9,202 nucleotides of DNA from an uncultured Clostridia bacterium (lineage in GTDB: Bacteria; Bacillota; Clostridia; Lachnospirales; Lachnospiraceae). Within the stretch, counting starts at the first letter, position 1. Each line of letters opens with the position of its first letter. The notes under the pieces were generated by a model. That model was given only the letters and a program-made list of their open reading frames with translations. It was not told the DNA's origin and ran no database searches. This document shows positions 1 to 6,788 of this stretch, piece after piece. Location of the stretch: assembly GCA_947088195.1 (NCBI GenBank), contig CAMUFS010000107.1, forward strand, positions 1 to 9,202. Reading direction: 5' to 3'. Made by a program: the position numbers and the translations under genes.

Positions 1-924
1 CTGTTTAATGCGGATGCTGTCTCCCATTAATTTATTGGGAATGGTTGGCAGAATATTTAAAATTAATTCCACATTCTTTTCCTGAAGTCTCATCTTTACA
101 ACATTGCAAATATCATTGATCATGGACATCGGTTCATACTCCACCTCATGAATGTCCATTTTCCCTGACTCTATCTTTGAAAAATCAAGAATATCATTAA
201 TTATGGCAAGCAATGTTTTTCCTGATTCCTTGATCTGGCTGACGTAATCTCTTGCCGATGGAGGAAGATTCTCACGAAGCGCCATTTCTGCCATTCCAAT
301 TACTGCATTCATCGGTGTTCTTATCTCATGGCTCATATTGGCAAGAAAATCTGACTTCATATTGGCAGATCGCTCTATCTCAATATTCGCACGATAGACC
401 CGATATTTGTTATAGGCAATATTAGACATAACATCACAGATTGTGTAAAGGAAATCGGCAGCCCGCTCGACTATCTTTTTTTCCACTAGATTAATTTTCC
501 CTGCAGCTTCTATATATGCATCAGAATCAACACCAATCTCAGCGGCCACTTGCCTGACAAATGCCATATCAAGTGGCTCCGTCTGTATTTGTCCGCCGAT
601 AATGCCGCCCACTATCCTGCCCTCTGCCATAATTGGTGAGGCAAAACTAATCAGCCCAGCATGACAGATATAGATATAGCTTCTCTCCTCACGAAGTGCC
701 TGATCTGCCCCATATTTTGCACAATGCTCACAGCGCCTGCATCCCTCTTTTGAATTTCTTGTCAACTGGCAGAAATCTGTAAAATTCGTTCCATCTAGGA
801 CAGGCACGCCGTCCGCATCCGCGGTCAGCACCGCAAAGCCTGTCAGCTTAAAAAAAGCTTCTTGTATCCTCTGTAAGGTATCCATATCAATTAAATCTGT
901 TAATTGTAACCTTAAGTCCTCCAT
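1..924 (-). CDS. PocR-domain sensor histidine kinase, cut by left window edge (N-terminal 308 residues)
   Basis: The open frame starts at ATG 924 and runs off the window edge without a stop, so only 308 residues are visible. Residues 5 to about 170 match the PocR ligand-sensing domain: FCQLTR (51-56), a cysteine cluster (C52, C62, C65, C68) and CHAGL (87-91), followed by a glycine-rich GRIVGGIIGGQ segment (102-112). A linker leads to a HisKA dimerisation domain with the phospho-acceptor H199 in MSHEIRTPMN and the second HisKA helix ending in ILDFSKIESGKM (245-256). The visible part ends at GDSIRIKQ, which normally lies just before the N box of the ATPase domain; that domain must lie outside. 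No transmembrane segment is seen, so sensing is probably cytoplasmic. PocR domains are predicted to bind small organic molecules; the ligand here is unknown. The HisKA type is common in hybrid kinases, so a C-terminal receiver is possible. It lies 39 bases after a double-receiver gene, the likely partner. A GAGGGGGA ribosome binding site supports this start. Confidence 0.93.
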   Translation of the reverse strand, partial: MEDLRLQLTDLIDMDTLQRIQEAFFKLTGFAVLTADADGVPVLDGTNFTDFCQLTRNSKEGCRRCEHCAKYGADQALREERSYIYICHAGLISFASPIMAEGRIVGGIIGGQIQTEPLDMAFVRQVAAEIGVDSDAYIEAAGKINLVEKKIVERAADFLYTICDVMSNIAYNKYRVYRANIEIERSANMKSDFLANMSHEIRTPMNAVIGMAEMALRENLPPSARDYVSQIKESGKTLLAIINDILDFSKIESGKMDIHEVEYEPMSMINDICNVVKMRLQEKNVELILNILPTIPNKLMGDSIRIKQ

Positions 925-933
925 ACGCCAAGG

Positions 934-941
934 TCCCCCTC
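934..941 (-). promoter_or_regulatory. Ribosome binding site of the PocR kinase
   Basis: The minus strand reads GAGGGGGA, nine bases before ATG 924. It is the only purine-rich stretch in the 39-base gap between the two signalling genes and supports ATG 924 as the start. No hairpin or T-run typical of a terminator is seen in this gap, so read-through from the receiver gene is expected. Confidence 0.6.
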
Positions 942-963
942 TCCCCTCTGCTATGTATCGCCT

Positions 964-1761
964 CTATCCAATTACATTTTTAATTGCCTCCAACAATTTC
1001 TCCTTGTCAATCGGCTTTAGCAGATACCCCTGTGGCTTCATCACAAGAGCTTTCTGAATCTTTTCCTTATCTGTAATTCCTGTGAGAAAAATTACAGGAA
1101 TATCCTTTGTCGCCTCATTGGCGCGCAGCTTCTCTAGCACAGCCACGCCATCCTCCTCTGGCATCTGATAATCCAAAAGTATCAGATCTGTTGTCTTTTT
1201 ATCAAGAAAGCGCAGTGCTATTCTGCCGCTGGTGGCGGTTGCAATATCATATTTATTCGACAAATGCTCTTTGATTACCTTAAGCATAATCACGCTGTCA
1301 TCCACCACCAAAACATGCTTGCGTGTCGGGATCTCTGGCTCCTTAAGTTCAAAAAACGATCCCTCTCCCTCTATATCCATCATTTCTAATTCCACCGCAG
1401 GACGACTTTGCATAAAACGGGTAATTCTTTCTTGAATAAAGCTTGCTGTCAAAGGCTTTACCAAAATCAGATCGGAGACATTCACGGCAATTCTCTCAAA
1501 TTCAACACATTCCTCCTCCGCTCCAATCACAATAAAAGGAATCTTATATTTATATTTTACTGTGGCAATGCTGTTGATCGTATCCCTTGATTCCTTATTT
1601 AGACAATATACAAATGCATTTGGTCTAAAATATTTCATATGATAGATAATGTCTTCATAGCGCGCAGAGGTACTCATCACTTCAAAGCTATCCAACATCT
1701 TTTTGAAAAAATCATCCATAATAGAGTTATTTCTTCCCATCAACAATAATCTATATTTCAT
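964..1761 (-). CDS. Double-receiver response regulator: degenerate receiver plus intact receiver, no output domain
   Basis: This is a protein of 265 residues with two receiver-like halves. The C-terminal half (about 148-265) is a complete CheY-like domain: acidic pair D154/D155 in VVDDS, phospho-acceptor D197 in LLDYQMP, T227 in FLTG and K249 in LLKP. The N-terminal half (about 1-118) has the same rhythm but is degenerate: MG (8-9) replaces the acidic pair and FVYCLN (50-55) occupies the phospho-acceptor strand without an aspartate, while the lysine of VKP (101-103) is kept. It is therefore best read as a pseudo-receiver. An acidic, low-complexity linker (about 121-146) joins the halves. There is no DNA-binding, GGDEF or enzymatic output domain, so the protein probably acts by protein contact or as a phosphorelay intermediate. 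It starts 11 bases after carB and precedes the PocR kinase, its likely phospho-donor. The family assignment of the C-terminal domain is secure; the role is inferred. Confidence 0.93.
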   Translation of the reverse strand: MKYRLLLMGRNNSIMDDFFKKMLDSFEVMSTSARYEDIIYHMKYFRPNAFVYCLNKESRDTINSIATVKYKYKIPFIVIGAEEECVEFERIAVNVSDLILVKPLTASFIQERITRFMQSRPAVELEMMDIEGEGSFFELKEPEIPTRKHVLVVDDSVIMLKVIKEHLSNKYDIATATSGRIALRFLDKKTTDLILLDYQMPEEDGVAVLEKLRANEATKDIPVIFLTGITDKEKIQKALVMKPQGYLLKPIDKEKLLEAIKNVIG

Positions 1762-1768
1762 TGAGACA

Positions 1769-1774
1769 CCTCCT
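1769..1774 (-). promoter_or_regulatory. Ribosome binding site of the double-receiver gene, overlapping the carB stop
   Basis: The minus strand reads TAGGAGGTG, in which the TAG (1775-1773) is the stop codon of carB and AGGAGG is a near-perfect Shine-Dalgarno sequence seven bases before ATG 1761. Ribosomes ending carB therefore sit on the initiation site of the receiver gene. This favours translational coupling and argues against a separate transcript start between the two genes. Confidence 0.8.
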
Positions 1775-4700
1775 ACTGAATCCTATCATGAAGCTCCTGC
1801 AAACTCTTTACCTCCACTTTTTTCTCATGCTTCACCTCCCTGATTCCCTTTGCCGCTGCTTTCGCCGCTGCCATGGTCGTCATATATGGCGTTTTTGTCT
1901 TGATGGCAGCCTTTCGCACATAGCTGTCATCATATTCGCTGTCACTTCCCACTGGTGTGTTTATGATAAGCTGTACCTCACGGTTTGTTATGGCATCATA
2001 GATATTGGGGCGCCCCTCATACATCTTGTTGATCTTTGTCACTTCAAACCCTGCATTTTTAATTGTCTCATACGTATTTCCAGTCGCCATCAGCTTAAAT
2101 CCCGCGCAGGAGAGATCCTCCGCCACCTCTGCAAGCTCTGCCTTGTCTGCATTGTTTACACTTAGCAAAACCGTTCCCTCAAGCGGAAGCTTTGTCTGTG
2201 TTGCTTCCTGCGCTTTGTAAAATGCCTCGCCAAAGGTGTCTGCAAGTCCCAGAACCTCACCGGTTGAGCGCATCTCTGGCCCCAGGATCGGATCGACCTC
2301 CGGGAACATATTAAATGGAAATACCGCTTCCTTCACCCCATAATGCGTGATGTGCTTCTCCTTAAGCTCTGGCACAGGTGAGGGTCTTCCCGTGATCTCT
2401 CTGGTAATAATATCCGTCGCAATTGGCACCATGCCAATGTTACATACCTTGGACACCAATGGCACCGTCCTTGAAGCTCTTGGATTTGCCTCCAACACAT
2501 ATACCTTGCCATTTTCAATCGCATACTGCATGTTCATCAGCCCGCGCACATGCATCTCTTCTGCTATCCGTCTGGTATAATCCTTAATGGTCTCCAAATT
2601 TTCCTCTGAGATATTTAACGATGGGATAATACAAGCGGAGTCCCCGGAATGGATGCCAGCCAGCTCAATATGTTCCATCACTGCCGGAACAAAAGCATGT
2701 TCCCCGTCACTGATGGCATCTGCCTCCACCTCCGTCGCATGGCGCAAAAAACGGTCTATCAGGATCGGTCTATCTGGGGTGACTCCAACTGCCGCCGCCA
2801 TATAGTCCTTAAGCATCTCCTGATTGTTGACTACCTCCATTCCTCTGCCGCCCAGCACATAGGAAGGGCGCACCATAACGGGATAGCCGATTTTTTCCGC
2901 GATCCCAACAGCCTCCTCCACATTCACTGCCATGCCAGACTCTGGCATCGGTATCTCAAGCTTTTCCATCATTGCTCGGAACTGATCTCTGTCTTCTGCC
3001 AGATCGATAACTGCCGGAGATGTGCCCAGTATTTTCACACCATTCTGCTCAAGCTCCGCGGATAGATTCAACGGTGTCTGTCCTCCAAACTGTGCGATCA
3101 CGCCCAGAGGCTTCTCTTTTTGATAAATACTTAAAACATCCTCCACCGTCAGCGGCTCAAAATACAATTTATCTGAAGTATCATAATCTGTGGAGACAGT
3201 CTCTGGATTGCAGTTGACAATAATCGTCTCAAAGCCCAGCTTCTTGAGAGCAAGTGCAGCGTGCACACTACAATAATCAAACTCAATGCCTTGTCCAATT
3301 CGATTTGGCCCTCCGCCAAGTATCATTACCTTTGGCTTATCTGTGCTGACAGAAGAGTGATCCTTCCCATGATAGGTAGAATAATAATAAGCACTGTCCT
3401 CCGTGCCACTCACATGCACGCCCTCCCACGCTTCTGTCACGCCGATTTTAGTCCTTGCATCTCGGATATCCTTCTCAGAAACTTTTAAGAGCATACTTAA
3501 ATATTTATCAGAAAATCCATCCTTCTTTGCTTGTTCTAGGACATCCGCCGGAGGAAGCTGTCCCTGATAGGCAAGAATCGCCTCTTCCTCCTCGACCAAT
3601 TCCTTCATCTGTTCAATAAAATAGTGCTTGATCTTGGTCATCTGATACAGCTCTTCTACTGTCGCGCCCTTTCTCAAAGCCTCATACATAACAAATTGCC
3701 TCTCGCTGGTCGGCACATAGAGAAGCTTTAAAAGCTCTTCCTTTGATTTTTCCGCAAAATCTTTGGCATAGCCAAGCCCATAGCGCCCTGTCTCCAGACT
3801 GCGGATTGCCTTCTGGAATGCCTCTTTATAAGTCTTTCCAATGGCCATCACCTCTCCCACGGCGCGCATCTGTGTGCCAAGCTTATCCTCCACTCCCTTA
3901 AACTTTTCAAATGCCCAGCGGGCAAATTTTATCACTACATAATCACCGTCTGGCACATACTTATCCAAAGTCCCATATTTCCCACATGGAATCTCATCCA
4001 ATGTAAGACCCGCGGCAAGCATTGCCGACACAAGAGCGATCGGGAAGCCTGTTGCCTTTGATGCAAGCGCGGAGGAACGTGAGGTTCTAGGGTTAATCTC
4101 AATCACCACAATTCGATCTGTCTCTGGATCATGCGCAAACTGCACATTCGTTCCCCCAATTACCTCGATCGCCTCCACTATCTTATACGCCTGTTCCTGA
4201 AGCCGTGCCTGTACCTCCTTGGAGATAGTGAGCATGGGCGCACTACAAAAGGAATCCCCGGTATGTACACCGAGTGGATCAATATTCTCGATAAAGCATA
4301 CTGTGATCATATGATTTTTTGCGTCCCTAACTACCTCAAGCTCCAGTTCTTCCCAGCCAAGAATAGATTCTTCCACAAGAACCTGACCCACAAGACTAGC
4401 CTGAAGCCCTCTGGCACACACCGTTTTTAACTCCTCCACATTGTAGACCAGACCACCTCCTGCCCCTCCCATAGTGTAAGCAGGGCGAAGCACCACCGGA
4501 TACCCCAAGCGATCCGCTATAGAAAGCGCATCCTCCACAGAGTAGGCAACCTCACTCCTTGCCATCTCTATACCAAGGCTATTCATGGTATTCTTAAATT
4601 CAATCCTATCCTCCCCGCGCTCAATGGCATCCACCTGAACACCGATCACTTTTACATGATATTGATCTAACACACCTTTCTTGGCAAGCTCAGAACAAAG

Positions 4701-4991
4701 ATTTAACCCTGACTGTCCTCCCAGATTTGGCAGAATGGCATCTGGTCTTTCCTTTTTAATAATCTGTGTCAGCCGGCTTACATTCAGTGGTTCAATATAA
4801 GTGACATCCGCAATTCCCGGATCGGTCATAATCGTGGCAGGATTGGAATTTACCAGCACAATCTCATATCCCAGCTTTCGAAGCGCCTTGCACGCCTGTG
4901 TTCCAGAATAGTCAAATTCACATGCCTGACCAATAATAATTGGCCCTGATCCAATAATTAATACCTTGTGAATATCTGTTCTTTTTCCCAT
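1773..4991 (-). CDS. carB: Carbamoyl-phosphate synthase large subunit
   Basis: CarB makes carbamoyl phosphate from bicarbonate, ammonia (tunnelled from the glutaminase subunit CarA) and two ATP, for pyrimidine and arginine synthesis. With the start at ATG 4991 the protein has 1072 residues, the usual length. The order is a carboxyphosphate ATP-grasp half (about 1-400; GSGPIIIGQACEFDYSG near the start, INPRTSRSSALASKATG near 299), an oligomerisation region (about 400-550), a carbamoyl-phosphate ATP-grasp half (about 550-934; GGGPNRIGQGIEFDY near 559, EANPRASRTVPLVSK) and an MGS-type allosteric domain (about 935-1072; NKMYEGRPNI near 988-997). The open frame extends to a TTG at 5018, but a GGAGG five bases before ATG 4991 and the family start M-(x)-KRTDI favour ATG 4991. 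Two oddities: no carA gene is adjacent, and the usual VDTCA-EF linker reads VHVSGTEDSAYYYSTY (525-540). It follows the PHP gene by 23 bases. All core ATP-grasp motifs are intact, so the enzyme is probably active. Confidence 0.97.
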   Translation of the reverse strand: MGKRTDIHKVLIIGSGPIIIGQACEFDYSGTQACKALRKLGYEIVLVNSNPATIMTDPGIADVTYIEPLNVSRLTQIIKKERPDAILPNLGGQSGLNLCSELAKKGVLDQYHVKVIGVQVDAIERGEDRIEFKNTMNSLGIEMARSEVAYSVEDALSIADRLGYPVVLRPAYTMGGAGGGLVYNVEELKTVCARGLQASLVGQVLVEESILGWEELELEVVRDAKNHMITVCFIENIDPLGVHTGDSFCSAPMLTISKEVQARLQEQAYKIVEAIEVIGGTNVQFAHDPETDRIVVIEINPRTSRSSALASKATGFPIALVSAMLAAGLTLDEIPCGKYGTLDKYVPDGDYVVIKFARWAFEKFKGVEDKLGTQMRAVGEVMAIGKTYKEAFQKAIRSLETGRYGLGYAKDFAEKSKEELLKLLYVPTSERQFVMYEALRKGATVEELYQMTKIKHYFIEQMKELVEEEEAILAYQGQLPPADVLEQAKKDGFSDKYLSMLLKVSEKDIRDARTKIGVTEAWEGVHVSGTEDSAYYYSTYHGKDHSSVSTDKPKVMILGGGPNRIGQGIEFDYCSVHAALALKKLGFETIIVNCNPETVSTDYDTSDKLYFEPLTVEDVLSIYQKEKPLGVIAQFGGQTPLNLSAELEQNGVKILGTSPAVIDLAEDRDQFRAMMEKLEIPMPESGMAVNVEEAVGIAEKIGYPVMVRPSYVLGGRGMEVVNNQEMLKDYMAAAVGVTPDRPILIDRFLRHATEVEADAISDGEHAFVPAVMEHIELAGIHSGDSACIIPSLNISEENLETIKDYTRRIAEEMHVRGLMNMQYAIENGKVYVLEANPRASRTVPLVSKVCNIGMVPIATDIITREITGRPSPVPELKEKHITHYGVKEAVFPFNMFPEVDPILGPEMRSTGEVLGLADTFGEAFYKAQEATQTKLPLEGTVLLSVNNADKAELAEVAEDLSCAGFKLMATGNTYETIKNAGFEVTKINKMYEGRPNIYDAITNREVQLIINTPVGSDSEYDDSYVRKAAIKTKTPYMTTMAAAKAAAKGIREVKHEKKVEVKSLQELHDRIQ

Positions 4992-4996
4992 CTTTT

Positions 4997-5001
4997 CCTC
5001 C
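4997..5001 (-). promoter_or_regulatory. Ribosome binding site that decides the carB start
   Basis: GGAGG on the minus strand stands five bases before ATG 4991, in the context ATGGAGGAAAAGATG. The longer frame would start at TTG 5018, overlapping the PHP stop, and has no purine-rich site before it. An ATG at 5003 overlaps the ribosome binding site itself. The 4991 start also gives the conserved family N-terminus MGKRTDI. Confidence 0.8.
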
Positions 5002-5014
5002 ATATCTATGTTAA

Positions 5015-5881
5015 TCAATTTTTATTGGGCATCCGTTTTTTGTTTGCCGCATGAATAAGGCTTGTCAATATTTCTTCTGGCACATACAGATCTCCTCTGC
5101 CAGTCCCCAAACCAATATGCGGTTTTAACACGCCATGAAAATCAGAACCGCCAGTTATCATAAGCCCATAGGCAGCGGCAAGCTCTCTCAGCCTCTGCTC
5201 ATCCCTGCCGCTGTTCATGGAATAGATAGCCTCCAGCCCATCAAGCCCCTGTTCTTTTAAAAGCTCTATCAATGTGCGAACTCCATCCATATCCATCCGA
5301 TACAAAAGCGGATGTGCCAGCACGGCAAGTCCCTCCGCCCGATGTATCATCGCAATCGCATCCTTTGGAGCAATGCGCTCCTTTGGAAGATAACAAGGTT
5401 TTCCATCATCCAGAAAGCGGTCAAATGCCTCCCGATAGCTCTGCACATACCTCTTTTTCACCAACATCCGCGCAAAATGCGCCCTTGTCAGCACGGCATC
5501 CGCAAATTCCTCCCTCATCTCCTCCATGGTCAGCTTCATATTGTGCTCCGTAAGCAGCACCGCCATTTTCTCATTTCTTTTCTCTCTCGCCTCCTTAAAC
5601 CCATTTAGCGCAGAGAGAAAACCTTCTGATTTATCATTTAAAAACAATCCAAGAATATGAATATCCCTGCCCCGGTATTCTGCGGATAATTCCACGCCCG
5701 GTATGAGATAAAGCCCAGTTCCTTCTGCGGCGGCAACCGCTTCCCTCACCCCACTCACTGTATCATGATCCGTGAGCGCCATCGCAGAGAGCCCTCTCTC
5801 AAGAGCATATGCCACCAGCTCTGCCGGCGTATAGCTTCCATCTGACGCCTTCGAATGTACATGTAAATCAATTCTATTCAT
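5015..5881 (-). CDS. PHP-domain phosphoesterase, TrpH/YciV (RNase AM) type
   Basis: This protein of 288 residues has a full set of PHP metal ligands: HVH (H7, H9) with D14, DHD (38-40), E64 in GVELS, H75 in HILG, H135 in RAHF, H190 in AHP, and D247/H249 in GSDFHG. An inserted helical segment (about 95-170) between the third and fourth motifs and the total length fit the TrpH/YciV group. Characterised members are trinuclear-metal phosphatases acting on 3',5'-nucleoside bisphosphates or 5'-to-3' exonucleases on short RNA. Polymerase- or histidinol-phosphatase-associated PHP domains fit less well. It has no signal peptide and should be cytoplasmic. Its start overlaps the end of the ABC permease by eight bases, and only a weak GGAAGAAGG precedes it, so translation is probably coupled to the permease. 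carB follows after 23 bases. The fold and catalytic nature are near certain; the exact substrate is inferred from the family. Confidence 0.92.
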   Translation of the reverse strand: MNRIDLHVHSKASDGSYTPAELVAYALERGLSAMALTDHDTVSGVREAVAAAEGTGLYLIPGVELSAEYRGRDIHILGLFLNDKSEGFLSALNGFKEAREKRNEKMAVLLTEHNMKLTMEEMREEFADAVLTRAHFARMLVKKRYVQSYREAFDRFLDDGKPCYLPKERIAPKDAIAMIHRAEGLAVLAHPLLYRMDMDGVRTLIELLKEQGLDGLEAIYSMNSGRDEQRLRELAAAYGLMITGGSDFHGVLKPHIGLGTGRGDLYVPEEILTSLIHAANKKRMPNKN

Positions 5882-6788
5882 CCTTCTTCCACGCCTTTCC
5901 TGCTTTCTTCCACGGCTGCGGCAGCGTCACAGCATGAAGCGGGTTTAAAATCCATGCCGCCAACAGCATAAATAGCACTGAGGCCAAAATTTGTAAGCAT
6001 AGGCTGATCGATATCCAGTGTTCAATGATAAAGCCACTCTCTGTCGGTGCGTACTTTGTACAGATTTCCATTATAAAATCTCTGCTTCCCACCTGATCGT
6101 AAATCAATGCACAGAATGTCAAAGCTGGATTAAATAATAACGCATAGATCCCTCTGCCTATTCCTCCCGTCAAAATCCCAATGCCATTGTTATTTAAATA
6201 CTGCAAAAATATAAGGGCTCCATAACTTCCAAATATCAGGACAATAAGACTCCCATATGACAGCACGGTCGCTGTCGTCGTCTTTCTGCTGATGGCAGAA
6301 AACAAAATGCCAACACTCCCCACAAAGGTACCCGTGATCAATAAGGCCAACAATACCAACAGCAGATCACGGATTCGTATTCCTCCAAAGATAAAGACAA
6401 AAGAAAGTACCGGCAGACTGGAAATCACTAATATTCTCACCACATGAAGCGACGCCCTCAGCTTGCCGACAATAATCGACACAGCACTCATCCGGCTGGT
6501 CAATAAAAGATCCAGCGTTCTTCTCTCCTTTTCCCCAGAGATACTGCCCGCTGTTATTGCCGGAACTAACAACATAAACATTGAAAATTCAATAAATACC
6601 ACCGTGGAATAGGTCTGTATTACATTTGTAAACTGCACGCTTCCAAAAAAACGGCTTCTATTAATTGCTCCATACAAGGACAACAGGCTCAGCACTGCCA
6701 ATATCCCATTAAATGTCATAATCAGCAGAGCAAAGCGGACCGTTCTCACGCTCATCTTAATTTCCTTTTGATAGACTGGATTTGACAT
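5874..6788 (-). CDS. ABC-2 type transporter permease
   Basis: This is an integral membrane protein of 304 residues with six predicted transmembrane helices at about 19-40, 61-81, 114-136, 141-165, 172-196 and 258-281. After helix 2 comes GSISGEKERRTLDLLLTS (81-98), the coupling segment typical of ABC-2 permeases of the NosY/GldF kind. A long loop (about 197-257) between helices 5 and 6 contains a glycine-rich part and NPALTF (220-225). The C-terminal tail is lysine and tryptophan rich and probably cytoplasmic. The ATPase gene directly before it overlaps by one base (TAATG), so the two proteins almost surely form one transporter, most simply with two copies of each. The substrate cannot be read from the sequence; relatives export lipids, polysaccharides, peptides or drugs, or act in envelope machinery. 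A strong GGGGAGGAG ribosome binding site inside the ATPase 3' end supports ATG 6788. Confidence 0.93.
   Translation of the reverse strand: MSNPVYQKEIKMSVRTVRFALLIMTFNGILAVLSLLSLYGAINRSRFFGSVQFTNVIQTYSTVVFIEFSMFMLLVPAITAGSISGEKERRTLDLLLTSRMSAVSIIVGKLRASLHVVRILVISSLPVLSFVFIFGGIRIRDLLLVLLALLITGTFVGSVGILFSAISRKTTTATVLSYGSLIVLIFGSYGALIFLQYLNNNGIGILTGGIGRGIYALLFNPALTFCALIYDQVGSRDFIMEICTKYAPTESGFIIEHWISISLCLQILASVLFMLLAAWILNPLHAVTLPQPWKKAGKAWKKDE

Noticed and set aside
925..963. Possible terminator or promoter between the double receiver and the PocR kinase
   Set aside because: Only 39 bases with a ribosome binding site; no inverted repeat with a T-run and no -35/-10 pair that I could support.
1761..3488. 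Several open frames of 60-138 codons on the plus strand opposite carB
   Set aside because: They lie fully antisense to a gene with unbroken family similarity, overlap each other in different frames, and their translations show no recognisable domain.
4992..5018. Extension of carB to a TTG start at 5018, adding nine residues
   Set aside because: The TTG overlaps the PHP stop and has no ribosome binding site. GGAGG before ATG 4991 and the family N-terminus MGKRTDI fit much better.
5272..5608. Plus-strand open frames of over 90 codons opposite the PHP gene
   Set aside because: The proline-, serine- and histidine-rich translations are typical of the complement of a coding sequence. Every PHP metal ligand is intact on the other strand.
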